Of a DNA stretch of 64,000 nucleotides, positions 1-11,385 are shown piece after piece. Position 1 is the first letter of the stretch, and each line of letters begins with the position of its first letter. The stretch comes from Rhodocyclaceae bacterium (GTDB taxonomy: Bacteria > Pseudomonadota > Gammaproteobacteria > Burkholderiales > Rhodocyclaceae), in contig JAEUNM010000088.1 in assembly GCA_016791105.1 (NCBI GenBank), positions 29,808 to 93,807 on the forward strand, given 5' to 3'. Position numbers and translations under genes: made by a program. The notes under the pieces were generated by a model. It made no database searches. It was not told where the DNA came from and saw only the letters and a program-made list of their open reading frames with translations.

Positions 1-307
1 CTTCGATGGACTCGAGCGGGTCGTGGTCGTCTTCGTCGTCGGGCGACAGGTTGGACAACAGCGTGGTCCAGATCGATCGAACCTTGGAGCGGCGGAACCA
101 GTCGCGAATGACGTTTTGCAGAATGCGCTGGAAAAGCATGGGAAATTCCGCCGCCGGGCGCTCGCCGTACTTTTCCGCAAGTTTCATCATGGCATCCTGG
201 ACTGCGTCGAGCGCAGCTTCTTCTTCGCGCAGGGCATACATGGCCTGTTTGAACGCGCGCCGCTCTATGCCCGCGAGAAAATCGGAAAGTTCCGAGCGAG
301 TGGCCAA
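1..307 (-). CDS. RNA polymerase sigma factor, sigma-70 family (partial; C-terminus beyond window)
   Basis: About 102 N-terminal codons are present, running off the left edge. The translation opens MATRSELSDFLAGIERRAFK and continues through a region-2-like helix containing AMYALREEEAALDAVQDA and an FQRILQNVIRDWFRRSK segment, typical of the short sigma factors found beside ilvB in betaproteobacteria. The start is a TTG directly after an in-frame TGA, with a purine-rich GGGGGAGA upstream as ribosome binding site. The protein should direct RNA polymerase to a set of promoters; the regulon cannot be read from here. It is divergent from ilvB, sharing an intergenic region of about 170 bases. The family assignment rests on sequence resemblance and synteny, and the DNA-binding region 4 is not in view. 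Confidence 0.8.
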   Translation of the reverse strand, partial: MATRSELSDFLAGIERRAFKQAMYALREEEAALDAVQDAMMKLAEKYGERPAAEFPMLFQRILQNVIRDWFRRSKVRSIWTTLLSNLSPDDEDDHDPLESIE

Positions 308-410
308 TCAAATCTCCCCCATGTCGCCGCGCTTGGCACGGCGTGTGCTGGTCTCTGGGCGCTGCGTGCGTCCGGACCGGCATGTTGTGATACCGCTTGG
401 CGGCTAAACC

Positions 411-439
411 TTGACCGTCGCGCCGCAAATCATTAAGGT
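411..439 (+). promoter_or_regulatory. Possible promoter for the ilv operon
   Basis: TTGACC at 411-416 is followed after 17 bases by TAAGGT at 434-439. The -35 is a near-perfect sigma-70 box but the -10 is poor. It would place the transcription start near 446, about 30 bases before the ilvB ATG. Confidence 0.35.
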
Positions 440-474
440 AGCAAGCTTTTCTGAAAAACTTGGGAACATCGGCG

Positions 475-2184
475 ATGGTTTTGACGGGCGCGGAGATTGT
501 AGTCAGGTGCTTGCAGGAAGAAAAGGTCGAATACGTGTTCGGCTATCCTGGCGGCGCAGTTCTGTTCATTTATGACGAACTCTTCAAGCAGGACAAGGTG
601 CGTCACGTACTCGTGCGCCATGAGCAGGCCGCAGTACACGCGGCCGATGCGGTCGCGCGCTGCACCGACAAGGTGGGCGTGGCGCTGGTAACGTCCGGTC
701 CCGGCCTCACCAATGCCGTCACCGGCATTGCGACGGCCTATATGGATTCGATTCCCATCGTGATCATTTCCGGCCAGGTGCCCACCGCGGCAATCGGCCT
801 GGATGCGTTCCAGGAAGTCGATACGGTCGGCATCACGCGTCCTTGCGTCAAGCACAATTTCCTCGTCAAAGACGCCAAGGACATTGCCCCGACGATCAAG
901 AAGGCGTTCTATCTGGCCAAAACGGGCCGGCCCGGCCCGGTGCTGGTGGATATTCCCAAGGACGTAACCGCGGCCAAGTGCGAATTCAGCTATCCGCAAA
1001 GCGTGAGCATGCGCTCCTACAATCCGACCGTGAAGGGTCACCAGGGGCAAATCAAGAAAGCGCTGCAACTGTTGCTGGAAGCCAAGAAGCCCATGATTTA
1101 CGCTGGCGGCGGGGTGGTGCTGTCGGACAGTTCCGAACGCCTCATCCGCATCGCCCGCATGCTGGGTTTCCCGGTCACGAACACGCTCATGGGCCTGGGC
1201 GGCTATCCGGCCACCGACAAGCAGTCGGTCGGCATGCTGGGCATGCACGGTACCTACGAAGCCAATATGGCCATGCAGTACTGCGACGTGCTGCTGGCGG
1301 TGGGCGCGCGCTTTGATGACCGCGTGATCGGCAATCCGGCGCATTTCGCGCAGGTGGCGCGCAAAATCATCCATATCGACGTCGATCCGTCTTCCATTTC
1401 CAAGCGCGTGCGGGTCGATGTGCCCATCGTCGGCAATCTGCCTGAGGTGATGGATGACCTCATCCGCCTGCTCGAAGCCACGACCGAACGCCCCGATCGC
1501 GAAGCGCTCGACACCTGGTGGAAGCAAATCGACGAGTGGCGCCGCCGCGATTGCCTGAAGTACAAGAAGAGCGACGAAATCATCAAGCCGCAACTGGTGA
1601 TCGAAAAGCTCTGGCAGGTTACCAATGGCGACGCCTTCGTGACCTCCGACGTGGGCCAGCACCAGATGTGGGCCGCGCAATATTACAAATTCGACAAGCC
1701 GCGCCGCTGGATCAATTCCGGCGGCCTGGGCACCATGGGCGTGGGTATTCCATACGCGATGGGAGTGCAGATGGCACACCCCGGCTCACCGGTGGCCGTG
1801 GTGACTGGCGAGGCCTCCGTGCAAATGTGCATACAGGAATTGTCGACCTGCAAGCAGTACCGGCTGCCCATCAAGATTTGCAATCTGAACAATCGGTATC
1901 TGGGCATGGTGCGGCAGTGGCAGGAATTTTTCCACGGCAATCGCTATTCCGAGTCCTACATGGATTCCTTGCCGGATTTCGCAAAACTGGCCGAAGCCTA
2001 TGGCCACGTCGGCCTGCGCGTGGAAAAGCCGAGCGAGGTCGAGGATGCCTTGCGCGAAGCGTTCCGCCGCAAGAACGACCTCGTATTCCTGGATTTCCAG
2101 GTGGATCAGACAGAAAACGTATACCCCATGGTCCAGGGCGGCAAAGGTCTGACCGAAATGATTCTTGCGCCCGAAGATCTTTGA
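475..2184 (+). CDS. ilvB: Acetolactate synthase large (catalytic) subunit
   Basis: Thiamine-diphosphate enzyme that condenses two pyruvates to acetolactate, or pyruvate and 2-ketobutyrate to acetohydroxybutyrate, the first common step of valine, leucine and isoleucine synthesis. The 569-residue length and the opening MVLTGAEIVVRCLQEEKVEY are typical. The N-terminal segment contains YPGGAV and the catalytic-glutamate region VLVRHEQAAVHAAD; the C-terminal cofactor domain contains TSDVGQHQMWAAQ and LNNRYLGMVRQWQ. The usual GDG start of the cofactor motif reads G445-E446-A447 here, with the paired asparagines at about 472-473. The ATG at 475 fits family N-termini; an in-frame TTG at 460 would add five residues. 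It is followed by its regulatory subunit and ilvC in the same direction. Confidence 0.97.
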   Translation: MVLTGAEIVVRCLQEEKVEYVFGYPGGAVLFIYDELFKQDKVRHVLVRHEQAAVHAADAVARCTDKVGVALVTSGPGLTNAVTGIATAYMDSIPIVIISGQVPTAAIGLDAFQEVDTVGITRPCVKHNFLVKDAKDIAPTIKKAFYLAKTGRPGPVLVDIPKDVTAAKCEFSYPQSVSMRSYNPTVKGHQGQIKKALQLLLEAKKPMIYAGGGVVLSDSSERLIRIARMLGFPVTNTLMGLGGYPATDKQSVGMLGMHGTYEANMAMQYCDVLLAVGARFDDRVIGNPAHFAQVARKIIHIDVDPSSISKRVRVDVPIVGNLPEVMDDLIRLLEATTERPDREALDTWWKQIDEWRRRDCLKYKKSDEIIKPQLVIEKLWQVTNGDAFVTSDVGQHQMWAAQYYKFDKPRRWINSGGLGTMGVGIPYAMGVQMAHPGSPVAVVTGEASVQMCIQELSTCKQYRLPIKICNLNNRYLGMVRQWQEFFHGNRYSESYMDSLPDFAKLAEAYGHVGLRVEKPSEVEDALREAFRRKNDLVFLDFQVDQTENVYPMVQGGKGLTEMILAPEDL

Positions 2185-2348
2185 TGCAACGATGACGCTG
2201 CGCCAGTCAGGGCAAGACAGCGCGGAGCTATATCCGCATGTCTAGCGTGTCCCGTCCTACCGGGGCGGGGTACGCGCGGGCACCGGCTTCCGGCAGCCCG
2301 TTGCCAGCCCTGCCTTGGCTTCCCAAAATTTCAACGAGCAAACCCACC

Positions 2349-3906
<1,558 letters not shown>

Positions 3907-3960
3907 TCGGCGCCTCGATCCTGGGTGCGGGCAGTGCGCCCGCGTGCAACTCTGAAGGCA

Positions 3961-3989
3961 AAGCCGCCGGCGTTCAAGGCCGGCGGTTT
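3961..3989 (+). terminator. Probable terminator or attenuating hairpin after ilvC
   Basis: CCGCCGGC (3964-3971) pairs with GCCGGCGG (3979-3986) around a 7-base loop; AAAG on the left and TTT on the right extend the stem through a G-U pair. The T run is only three bases, so termination may be partial and psd may receive read-through. Confidence 0.5.
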
Positions 3990-4021
3990 CATCGTGTCCG
4001 CCGCGTGGCGGCCTGAATCCC

Positions 4022-4663
4022 ATGCAAAACTATCCCCATCCCATACTTGCACGTGAAGGCTGGCCGTTTATCGGACTAAGTCTGGGCATCGCGCTCATGG
4101 TGACGGCCGTCGCGCCTTTGTGGTCGGCGCCGTTCTGGATATTGTTCCTGTTCGTGGTGCAGTTTTTCCGCGATCCGGCGCGCCCCGTGCCGCAGGGCAT
4201 GAAGGACGTGCTATCGCCCGCAGACGGGCGCATCGTCGCGATCGAACAGGTTCAAGACCCTTACCTCAATCGCAGCGCGCTCAAAATCAGCGTGTTCATG
4301 AACGTGTTCAACGTTCATTCCAACCGCTCGCCGGTCGATGGCGAAGTCAAACAGCGCTGGTACAACCCCGGGCAATTCGTCAATGCCGCGCTCGAGAAAG
4401 CGTCCACCGAGAACGAGCGCAACGCGCTGTGGATTGTTACCCGTGCCGGGCAGGACGTTACCTGCGTACAGGTTGCCGGTCTCGTCGCGCGGCGCATCCT
4501 GTGCTATGTGCAGGGCGGCGCGCAATTGTCGCGCGGGCAGCGTTACGGCTTTATCCGCTTCGGTTCGCGGGTCGATGTCTATTTGCCTACCGATGCGCGC
4601 CCGCGCGTAACGATAGGCGACAAGGTAAGCGCAAGCAGCACCGTGCTTGCGGAATTTGCCTGA
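4022..4663 (+). CDS. psd: Phosphatidylserine decarboxylase proenzyme, short type
   Basis: Membrane-associated pyruvoyl enzyme that makes phosphatidylethanolamine from phosphatidylserine. The 213-residue length is that of the short, archaeal-type subfamily. A hydrophobic segment lies at about residues 15-45, and the self-cleavage site is the GSR motif at residues 181-183 ([11 protein letters not shown]), where Ser182 would become the pyruvoyl group. The core contains [20 protein letters not shown]. It lies just upstream of pssA, which makes its substrate, so the two form a phospholipid pair behind ilvC. The Shine-Dalgarno sequence is weak. Confidence 0.95.
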   Translation: MQNYPHPILAREGWPFIGLSLGIALMVTAVAPLWSAPFWILFLFVVQFFRDPARPVPQGMKDVLSPADGRIVAIEQVQDPYLNRSALKISVFMNVFNVHSNRSPVDGEVKQRWYNPGQFVNAALEKASTENERNALWIVTRAGQDVTCVQVAGLVARRILCYVQGGAQLSRGQRYGFIRFGSRVDVYLPTDARPRVTIGDKVSASSTVLAEFA

Positions 4664-4736
4664 ATCAGGCCGCGCCGGATTACAATCCAGCGCGACCGGC
4701 GCACACCGCACCGGACCTAAGGACGCAACGCCCCCC

Positions 4737-5501
4737 ATGCCGCCAGAAATGCGCTCACGCAAAATATTGGTCAATCCTGAATTGCGCCGGCGCGGCATTT
4801 ATATTCTTCCGAATCTATTTACCACCGCAGCACTGTTCGCCGGCTTTTATTCCATCGTTCAGGCCATGAACCAGCGCTTCGAGCACGCTGCGGTGGCGAT
4901 TTTCGTCGCCATGGTGCTGGACGGACTGGACGGCCGCGTGGCGCGGCTGACGCACACACAGTCGGCATTCGGTGCGGAATACGATTCCCTGTCGGACATG
5001 GTGTCTTTCGGTGTCGCGCCCGCACTGGTGGCATACGAATGGGCCATGCGCGGGCTGGGCAAATGGGGCTGGATTGCGGCTTTCATTTACTGCGCCGGGG
5101 CGGCATTGCGGCTGGCGCGCTTCAATACCAATATCGACGTGGTCGACAAGCGCTATTTTCAGGGCTTGCCCAGTCCGTCGGCAGCGGCGCTGGTTGCCGG
5201 GATGGTGTGGATCATGATCGATCTGGGCATAAGCGGCGAGGAAGTGCGCTGGTATGCGTTCGCGATCACCATTTTTGCCGGGCTCACCATGGTGAGCAAC
5301 ATACGCTATTACAGCGGCAAGGAAATCAATTTGCGGCGCAGCGTGCCGTTTTTCGTGATCATCGGCTTCGTGCTGGCATTGGGCGTCCTGTCGGCCAATC
5401 CGCCACTCGCCTTGTTCGCGCTGTTCCTCGTCTATGCGGCTTCCGGCTACGTGCTGGCGTTTTGGCAACTGGTGTCGAAGCGCCGCGGCGGCAATCCCTG
5501 A
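4737..5501 (+). CDS. pssA: CDP-diacylglycerol--serine O-phosphatidyltransferase
   Basis: Integral membrane enzyme that joins CDP-diacylglycerol and serine to give phosphatidylserine, the substrate of Psd. The CDP-alcohol phosphotransferase signature is complete: D65-G66-x2-A69-R70-x8-G79-x3-D83-x3-D87. Several hydrophobic helices follow, and the protein is 254 residues. The ATG at 4737 is preceded by TAAGGAC, and the N-terminus (NPELRRRGIYILPNLFT) matches the family. The frame is open further upstream into the psd 3' end, but that part has no family resemblance. In many betaproteobacteria leuA follows pssA; here ribF does, and leuA lies about 16 kb away. Confidence 0.96.
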   Translation: MPPEMRSRKILVNPELRRRGIYILPNLFTTAALFAGFYSIVQAMNQRFEHAAVAIFVAMVLDGLDGRVARLTHTQSAFGAEYDSLSDMVSFGVAPALVAYEWAMRGLGKWGWIAAFIYCAGAALRLARFNTNIDVVDKRYFQGLPSPSAAALVAGMVWIMIDLGISGEEVRWYAFAITIFAGLTMVSNIRYYSGKEINLRRSVPFFVIIGFVLALGVLSANPPLALFALFLVYAASGYVLAFWQLVSKRRGGNP

Positions 5502-5547
5502 GCACCCTTGATTTCGCGCGCTTGGCGCCAGGGCGCGCTGGCGCGGT

Positions 5548-5576
5548 TTGGCCGGGGCTTGCCGGGCACGTATAAT
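5548..5576 (+). promoter_or_regulatory. Sigma-70-type promoter upstream of ribF
   Basis: TTGGCC at 5548-5553, a 17-base spacer, and a perfect TATAAT at 5571-5576. Transcription would start near 5583, giving a leader of about 25 bases that contains a GGGGCGG ribosome binding site before the TTG at 5609. Confidence 0.65.
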
Positions 5577-5608
5577 TACAGGTTTTGCAAAGCATTCCGG
5601 GGCGGCAT

Positions 5609-6556
5609 TTGCGCGTATTGCGTGGCCTTGAACCGCGGGAATCCAGCCCGACGGTTCTCACTATAGGCAATTTCGACGGCATACACCGCGGCCATGAAGC
5701 GCTGCTGGCGGTGCTGGTCGCGCGCGCGCGTGCGCTCGGCCTGCCGGCCACGGTGATGACTTTCGAGCCGCATCCGCGCGAATTTTTTGCGCCGCATCAG
5801 GCGCCCGCCCGCCTGAGCAGCCTGCGCGACAAGTTGGAGCGCCTCGAAAGCCTGGGTGTGGACCAGGTGTACGTGTGCCGCTTCAACAAGGCGATGGCCG
5901 GCATGGAAGCGCAGCGCTTTATCGATGTTTTGCTGGTGCACAGGCTGCGCGTGCGCCATGTGGTCATAGGCGACGATTTTCGCTTCGGGCGCGGGCGTTG
6001 CGGCGATTTTGCGCTGCTTCAAGCGGCTGGCGGCGCGGCGGGGTTCCAGGTCGAGGCCATGCATACGGTGGAAATCGACGCCATGCGCGTGTCCAGCTCC
6101 AGCCTGCGCGCGGCGCTGGAAGGCGGCGATCTCGATTTGGCCGAACGCATGCAGGGACGACGCTTTCAGTTGTGTGGCCGTGTTGGCCATGGCAACAAGT
6201 TGGGGCGCAATCTGGGCTTCCCTACCGCCAACCTGCGATTGCACGGCCGCCGCCTGCCGCTGGCGGGAATTTATGCGGTGAGCGTTGAAGGTGAGGGCCT
6301 TGCCCTGCATGTAGGAGCGGCGAGCCTGGGCGTGCGGCCGACTTTGGGTGCCGGTCTGGCGCCCAGTTGCGAGGTTTTTTTGCTGGATTTCGATGGTGAC
6401 CTTTACCGGCGCCGTTTGCGCATCACGTTTCACAAGCGGCTGCGCGAAGAACGCAAATTCGAAACGCTCGATGCACTAAAAGCCGCCATTGCCGCGGATG
6501 TGGCGGCGACGCGCGCGTATTTCGACACTTTTCAATCCAACCAGAAAGCGGTTTGA
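5609..6556 (+). CDS. ribF: Bifunctional riboflavin kinase / FAD synthetase
   Basis: Phosphorylates riboflavin to FMN and adenylates FMN to FAD. The N-terminal nucleotidyltransferase domain has the [16 protein letters not shown] signature (residues 18-33, with H26 and H29), and the C-terminal flavokinase domain has [19 protein letters not shown] chose the TTG at 5609 because it yields [11 protein letters not shown], the usual family start, has GGGGCGG at the right distance, and lies downstream of the promoter start site. An in-frame TTG at 5585 would sit almost on the transcription start. The product is 315 residues. It is the first gene of ribF-ileS-lspA-fkpB-ispH. Confidence 0.95.
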   Translation: MRVLRGLEPRESSPTVLTIGNFDGIHRGHEALLAVLVARARALGLPATVMTFEPHPREFFAPHQAPARLSSLRDKLERLESLGVDQVYVCRFNKAMAGMEAQRFIDVLLVHRLRVRHVVIGDDFRFGRGRCGDFALLQAAGGAAGFQVEAMHTVEIDAMRVSSSSLRAALEGGDLDLAERMQGRRFQLCGRVGHGNKLGRNLGFPTANLRLHGRRLPLAGIYAVSVEGEGLALHVGAASLGVRPTLGAGLAPSCEVFLLDFDGDLYRRRLRITFHKRLREERKFETLDALKAAIAADVAATRAYFDTFQSNQKAV

Positions 6557-6560
6557 ACCC

Positions 6561-9368
6561 ATGGCGGATTACCGCAAGACGCTCAATCTTCCCGACACCC
6601 CGTTCCCCATGCGCGGCGATTTGCCCAAGCGCGAACCGGGCTGGGTGCAGGCCTGGCAGCAGTCCGGGCTGTACCAGAAAATCCGCAAAGCTGCGCGCGG
6701 TCGGCCGATGTTCGTGCTGCACGATGGCCCACCCTATGCGAATGGCGATATTCACATCGGCCATGCGGTGAACAAGATTTTGAAGGACGTGATCGTCCGC
6801 GCGCGCACGCTGGCCGGGTTCGACGCGCCCTATGTGCCGGGTTGGGATTGTCACGGCCTGCCGATCGAACATCAGATCGAAAAGCAGCACGGCAAAAATT
6901 TGCCGCCCGATCGCGTGCGCGCGTTGTGCCGCGCTTTCGCGGAAGCGCAGATCGAGCGCCAGCGGCGCGACTTCATCCGCCTGGGCGTACTGGGTGATTG
7001 GGAACGTCCTTATCGCACGATGGCGTTCAAGACGGAAGCCGACGAAATTCGCGCGCTGGGCGAAATGTTTCGCAAGGGCTATCTGTTCAAGGGCGCCAAG
7101 CCGGTCAATTGGTGTTTCGACTGTGGTTCGGCCTTGGCCGAAGCGGAAGTCGAGTATGAGGACAAGGTGTCGCCGGCCATAGACGTTGCCTTCCCCTTGC
7201 GTGATGGCGAGCGCGGCAAATTGGCGGCGGCATTCGGGCTGGCAGCATTGCCCGACAAGCCCTGTTACACGGTGATCTGGACCACGACGCCGTGGACGAT
7301 ACCGTCCAACCAGGCGCTCAACATGCATCCGGAATTCGACTACGAACTGGTCGATACGCCGCGTGGGCTGCTGGTGCTGGCAGCGGAATTGCGTGCCGCC
7401 GCACTGGAACGTTACGGCGTAACGGGAAGTGTTCTGGCGACCTGCAAGGGCGCTGCGCTGGAACTGCTGCGTTTCCGCCACCCGCTGTATGAACGCGATG
7501 CGCCGGTTTATCTGGGCGACTACGTCACGCTGGATACCGGTACCGGCATCGTGCACAGCGCACCGGCCTACGGCCTGGAAGATTTCGACTCCTGCCGCCG
7601 CTACGGCATGAAAACCGAGGACATTCTGAATCCCGTGCAGTCCGACGGGCGCTTCGCCGAATCTTTGCCCCTGTTCGGCGGCCTGAATGTCTGGAAAGCC
7701 AATCCGGAAATTGTCGCCAAACTGGCGGAGGCCGGCCATCTGTTCGCCGAAGCCAAAATCACGCACAGCTATATGCACTGCTGGCGGCACAAAACCCCGG
7801 TGATTTACCGCGCCACGACGCAATGGTTCGTCGTGATGGACAGGCTCAACGGTCACCAGGGTGCCACGCTGCGTGAAGCTGCGCTGGCCGCGATCGACGC
7901 GACACAGTTTTATCCCGGCTGGGGCCAGGCCCGTTTGCGCGCCATGATCGCCAATCGGCCCGACTGGTGCGTTTCGCGCCAGCGCAATTGGGGTGTGCCC
8001 ATCCCGTTTTTCCTGCACAAGGAAAGCGGCCAGGCGCATCCGCGCACGCTGGAACTGCTGGAACAGGTGGCACAGCGTGTCGAACAGGAAGGCATAGAGG
8101 CCTGGTTCAAGCTCGATGCGGCGGATTTGCTGGGCGAGGAGGCCGCGCAGTACGAAAAAATGCGTGACACCCTGGACGTTTGGTTCGATTCCGGCACCAC
8201 GCATTGGTCGGTGCTGCGCGGTACCGAACACGGCGCTGATTTTACCTACCCGGCGGACCTCTATCTGGAAGGTTCGGACCAGCATCGCGGCTGGTTCCAT
8301 TCTTCGCTGCTCACCGGTTGTGCCATGGACGGCAGGGCGCCGTATAAAGGTTTGCTGACGCATGGTTTCGTGGTCGATGGACAAGGACGCAAAATGTCCA
8401 AATCCATGGGCAACGTCATCGCGCCGCAAGAGGTGTCGAACAAATTCGGCGCTGAAATATTGCGGCTGTGGGTGGCCGCGACCGATTATTCGGGCGAACT
8501 GTCGATTTCCAATCAAATTCTCGATCGGGTGGTCGAGGTATACCGGCGCCTGCGCAATACCTTGCGTTTCCTGCTCGCCAACGTGGCGGATTTCGATGTC
8601 ACGCGGCAGGGCGTGGCGCCGCAGCGCCTGCTCACGCTGGACCGCTACGCGCTGGCACTGACGCGCAAGCTGCAGGCGCAGTGCGAGGCGGATTATGCGC
8701 GCAACGAATTTCATCGCGTCGTGCAGGCGCTGCAAAACTTCTGTTCGGAAGATTTGGGTGCGTTCTATCTGGACGTGCTGAAGGATCGCCTGTACACCAC
8801 CGCGGCTGACTCCCACGCGCGGCGCTCGGCGCAAACGGCGCTGTGGCACATCACCGAAACGCTGGTGCGGCTGATGGCGCCGGTGCTGTCTTTCACCGCG
8901 GAAGAAATCTGGCATACCCTGCATGGCGATCCAGACGACAGTGTGATGTTGCACGCCTGGTATGCGCTGCCGCAAGTGGATGCCGAGGCCGAATTGCTGG
9001 CCGATTGGGGCGCCCTGCGCGGCATACGCGCCGAAGCGATGAAAATGCTCGAGTCCTTGCGCACCGAAGGCAAGATCGGTTCGTCGCTACAGGCGGAAGT
9101 GGACATTTACGCAGCGCCGGCAAAATTTCGCCTGCTGGAAACGCTGGGTGACGATTTGCGTTTCGTCCTCATCACCTCCGCGGCACGCCTGCACTCAGTA
9201 CCCGATGCGGCGGAAGAGCGTATCGCCGCCACCGCGTCGGCGCATAGCAAGTGCGGGCGTTGCTGGCACTGGCGCGCCGACGTCGGTACGAACGCAGAAC
9301 ACCCCGAACTTTGCGGCCGCTGCGTTTCAAATCTGTTTGGTCAGGGTGAAGCGCGCGACCATGCCTAG
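6561..9368 (+). CDS. ileS: Isoleucyl-tRNA synthetase
   Basis: Class I synthetase charging tRNA-Ile with isoleucine. It is 935 residues, normal for bacteria. HIGH-type motif HIGH lies at residues 65-68 ([17 protein letters not shown]), KMSKS at 611-615, and the bacterial C-terminal zinc site has C898, C901, C918 and C921. The ATG at 6561 lies four bases after the ribF stop and gives the usual start [17 protein letters not shown]. The gene overlaps lspA by eight bases. A long open frame on the opposite strand here is a high-G+C shadow. Confidence 0.99.
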   Translation: MADYRKTLNLPDTPFPMRGDLPKREPGWVQAWQQSGLYQKIRKAARGRPMFVLHDGPPYANGDIHIGHAVNKILKDVIVRARTLAGFDAPYVPGWDCHGLPIEHQIEKQHGKNLPPDRVRALCRAFAEAQIERQRRDFIRLGVLGDWERPYRTMAFKTEADEIRALGEMFRKGYLFKGAKPVNWCFDCGSALAEAEVEYEDKVSPAIDVAFPLRDGERGKLAAAFGLAALPDKPCYTVIWTTTPWTIPSNQALNMHPEFDYELVDTPRGLLVLAAELRAAALERYGVTGSVLATCKGAALELLRFRHPLYERDAPVYLGDYVTLDTGTGIVHSAPAYGLEDFDSCRRYGMKTEDILNPVQSDGRFAESLPLFGGLNVWKANPEIVAKLAEAGHLFAEAKITHSYMHCWRHKTPVIYRATTQWFVVMDRLNGHQGATLREAALAAIDATQFYPGWGQARLRAMIANRPDWCVSRQRNWGVPIPFFLHKESGQAHPRTLELLEQVAQRVEQEGIEAWFKLDAADLLGEEAAQYEKMRDTLDVWFDSGTTHWSVLRGTEHGADFTYPADLYLEGSDQHRGWFHSSLLTGCAMDGRAPYKGLLTHGFVVDGQGRKMSKSMGNVIAPQEVSNKFGAEILRLWVAATDYSGELSISNQILDRVVEVYRRLRNTLRFLLANVADFDVTRQGVAPQRLLTLDRYALALTRKLQAQCEADYARNEFHRVVQALQNFCSEDLGAFYLDVLKDRLYTTAADSHARRSAQTALWHITETLVRLMAPVLSFTAEEIWHTLHGDPDDSVMLHAWYALPQVDAEAELLADWGALRGIRAEAMKMLESLRTEGKIGSSLQAEVDIYAAPAKFRLLETLGDDLRFVLITSAARLHSVPDAAEERIAATASAHSKCGRCWHWRADVGTNAEHPELCGRCVSNLFGQGEARDHA

Positions 9369-9861
9369 GATGGGCATCTGGCTGATATTGGCCAGCGTGG
9401 TCGTGATACTGGATCAGCTCACGAAATACGTGGTCGTGAGCGGAATGTCTTATGGGGAAACCTGGCACATCGCCAGTTTTTTCGACCTCGTGCATGTGCG
9501 CAATACGGGCGCGGCATTCAGTTTTCTCGCCGGGCATTCCGGATGGCAGCGCTGGTTTTTCATCGCGCTGGCCGTCGGCGTATCGATCTGGCTACTGCGC
9601 ATGCTCGCGCACCATGCCGCGGAGGCATTGATGGCCTGCGCGTTGGCGCTGGTGCTGGGCGGCGCCGTCGGCAACGTGATCGACCGCGTCGCGCGTGGAT
9701 CGGTGGTGGATTTCCTGTCGTTCCACCTCGGTGAACATTACTGGCCGGCGTTCAACGTGGCCGATTCCGCCATATGCGTCGGTGTGGCACTTATGCTGCT
9801 CGATCAATTTCGCAAGCGTCCGGGCGAGGATGATGCGCCCGAACCGCACAATCAAGGATAA
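9361..9861 (+). CDS. lspA: Lipoprotein signal peptidase (signal peptidase II)
   Basis: Inner-membrane aspartyl protease that removes signal peptides from diacylglyceryl-modified prolipoproteins such as LolB. It is 166 residues with about four hydrophobic helices. The family motifs [33 protein letters not shown] and FNVADSAI are present; the catalytic aspartates by family alignment are D117 and D135. The ATG at 9361 overlaps the ileS stop; ATG at 9370 is an alternative three codons in. The ileS-lspA pair is conserved. Confidence 0.97.
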   Translation: MPRMGIWLILASVVVILDQLTKYVVVSGMSYGETWHIASFFDLVHVRNTGAAFSFLAGHSGWQRWFFIALAVGVSIWLLRMLAHHAAEALMACALALVLGGAVGNVIDRVARGSVVDFLSFHLGEHYWPAFNVADSAICVGVALMLLDQFRKRPGEDDAPEPHNQG

Positions 9862-9869
9862 AACTACAC

Positions 9870-10301
9870 ATGACCCGACAAGTCGCAGATTCAAGCCTCG
9901 TGACGTTGCATTTCCGCCTGTCCCTGCCGGGAGGAGGCGAGTTGATCAGCACATTTGATGCAGCACCCGCGACGCTACAACTGGGTAAAGGGGAGCTTGC
10001 GCCGGGGCTGGAACGTTGTCTCGCGGGTTTGTACGAGGGCGACCGCAAGGTATTCGAAGTCGCTCCCGATGAGGGCTTCGGGCTGCGTCAGGATCGGCTC
10101 GTGCAGCGCATCCCGCGCGCAGACTTACCCAGCGAAATCGAACTGGCGCCGCAGGCCGTGATCGAATTTTCGGCAACGGACGGGACCAAATATGCCGGAG
10201 TGGTGGTCGATCTGGACGACGAGGATGCCACCATAGATTTCAACCATCCGCTGGCAGGCAAAACCGTGCGGTTCGAGGTGCTGGTGGTTGGCGTGTGTTG
10301 A
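9870..10301 (+). CDS. fkpB: FKBP-type peptidyl-prolyl cis-trans isomerase, SlpA/FkpB type
   Basis: Predicted cytoplasmic prolyl isomerase and chaperone of 143 residues. The FKBP fold is seen in [20 protein letters not shown], the [20 protein letters not shown] loop and the flap region [21 protein letters not shown]. The C-terminal [19 protein letters not shown] is the standard SlpA ending. AAGGA lies about 11 bases before the ATG. It sits between lspA and ispH, its usual place in this lineage, eight bases after the lspA stop. Confidence 0.95.
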   Translation: MTRQVADSSLVTLHFRLSLPGGGELISTFDAAPATLQLGKGELAPGLERCLAGLYEGDRKVFEVAPDEGFGLRQDRLVQRIPRADLPSEIELAPQAVIEFSATDGTKYAGVVVDLDDEDATIDFNHPLAGKTVRFEVLVVGVC

Positions 10302-10314
10302 AAGGATAGCTGTC

Positions 10315-11241
10315 ATGCAGGTCATGCTTGCAACTCCGCGCGGCTTTTGCGCCGGCGTCGAGCGCGCCATAGAAATCGTGGAGCGCGCCCTGGCGCGCTT
10401 CGGCGCGCCTATCTACGTGCGCCACGAGGTGGTGCATAACACCTATGTGGTGGAGGATTTGCGCCGCAAGGGCGCAATTTTCATCGAGTGTCTGGATGAC
10501 GTGCCGGCCGGCGCAACGCTCATTTTCAGCGCCCACGGCGTGCCGAAATCCGTGCGCATCGAGGCCGAAGCGCGCGGTCTGCGCGTGTTCGACGCCACCT
10601 GTCCACTGGTCACCAAGGTGCATGTCGAAGTCGCGCGCATGCGCGAACAGGGGCGCGAAATCATCATGATAGGCCACCGTGGCCACCCCGAAGTGGAGGG
10701 TACGATGGGACAGGCCGGGGACGGCATATACCTGGTCGAAAATCTGGTCGAGGTGCAAGCGCTGCAGGTCGCAAACCCGGACCGCCTGGCCTATGTTACG
10801 CAAACCACGCTTTCGGTGGACGATGCGGCCGCCATCGTGGCGGCGCTCAGACAGCGCTTTCCGTCCATAGTCGGCCCGAAAAAGGACGACATTTGTTATG
10901 CCACGCAGAACCGTCAGGATGCGGTCAAATTCGTGGCGCCGCAGTGCGACCTCTTGCTCGTCGTCGGGTCGCAAAACAGTTCCAACTCCAACCGTCTGTG
11001 CGAAGTCGCGCGCAACGTGGGAGTGGAAGCGCATCTGGTCGACACTGCCGACGATATACGTCCCGAATGGGTCCAGGGTAGGCGGCACATAGGCCTTACC
11101 GCAGGTGCTTCGGCGCCTGAACTGCTGGTCGATCAGGTGATTGCGCGGCTGCGCGAACTGGGCGCCAATACAGTACGGACGCTCGAAGGTGTGCCGGAGA
11201 AGGTTAGTTTTCCCCTGCCGAAAGAACTGGCCGGCGGCTGA
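10315..11241 (+). CDS. ispH: 4-hydroxy-3-methylbut-2-enyl diphosphate reductase
   Basis: Iron-sulfur enzyme of the last step of the MEP pathway, giving isopentenyl and dimethylallyl diphosphate. It is 308 residues. The three cluster-ligand cysteines are C12 in GFCAGV, the cysteine of DATCPLV and that of [11 protein letters not shown]; the catalytic glutamate lies in HPEVEGT, and the substrate loop is [11 protein letters not shown]. The ATG at 10315 has AAAGGA about nine bases upstream. It is the last gene of the ribF operon. Other MEP or isoprenoid genes in the window are dxs, ispA and ispE. Confidence 0.98.
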   Translation: MQVMLATPRGFCAGVERAIEIVERALARFGAPIYVRHEVVHNTYVVEDLRRKGAIFIECLDDVPAGATLIFSAHGVPKSVRIEAEARGLRVFDATCPLVTKVHVEVARMREQGREIIMIGHRGHPEVEGTMGQAGDGIYLVENLVEVQALQVANPDRLAYVTQTTLSVDDAAAIVAALRQRFPSIVGPKKDDICYATQNRQDAVKFVAPQCDLLLVVGSQNSSNSNRLCEVARNVGVEAHLVDTADDIRPEWVQGRRHIGLTAGASAPELLVDQVIARLRELGANTVRTLEGVPEKVSFPLPKELAGG

Positions 11242-11274
11242 TTTGCCGGGCGCTGTAGGTCGTATGCAAAATTG

Positions 11275-11300
11275 AGGCCGCCTTTGGGCGGCCTTTTGCT
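11275..11300 (+). terminator. Rho-independent terminator after ispH
   Basis: GGCCGCC (11276-11282) pairs with GGCGGCC (11287-11293) around a TTTG loop, with an extra A-T pair and the tail TTTTGCTTT. It lies between convergent ispH and pilY1; the reverse strand has only a broken T run, so it mainly serves ispH. Confidence 0.8.
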
Positions 11301-11385
11301 TTCAGACCTTCATCCTGAGGTAGCGTTTCGGCCGAAAGTTACGCAGGCGAAGGCCGCGGGCACCCGCCGCTACTTACAATTCCCG

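Noticed and set aside
433..1779. 448-codon open frame on the minus strand opposite ilvB
   Set aside because: It is a shadow of ilvB in high-G+C DNA: rich in His, Arg and Gly, no family resemblance, and ilvB is certain.
6423..8975. 850-codon open frame on the minus strand opposite ileS
   Set aside because: Shadow frame; His/Arg-rich composition and complete overlap with the well-supported ileS gene.
10438..10470. Start of ispH at the upstream TTG (10288)
   Set aside because: It would overlap fkpB and add residues not in the family; ATG at 10315 has an AAAGGA and gives the conserved [14 protein letters not shown].
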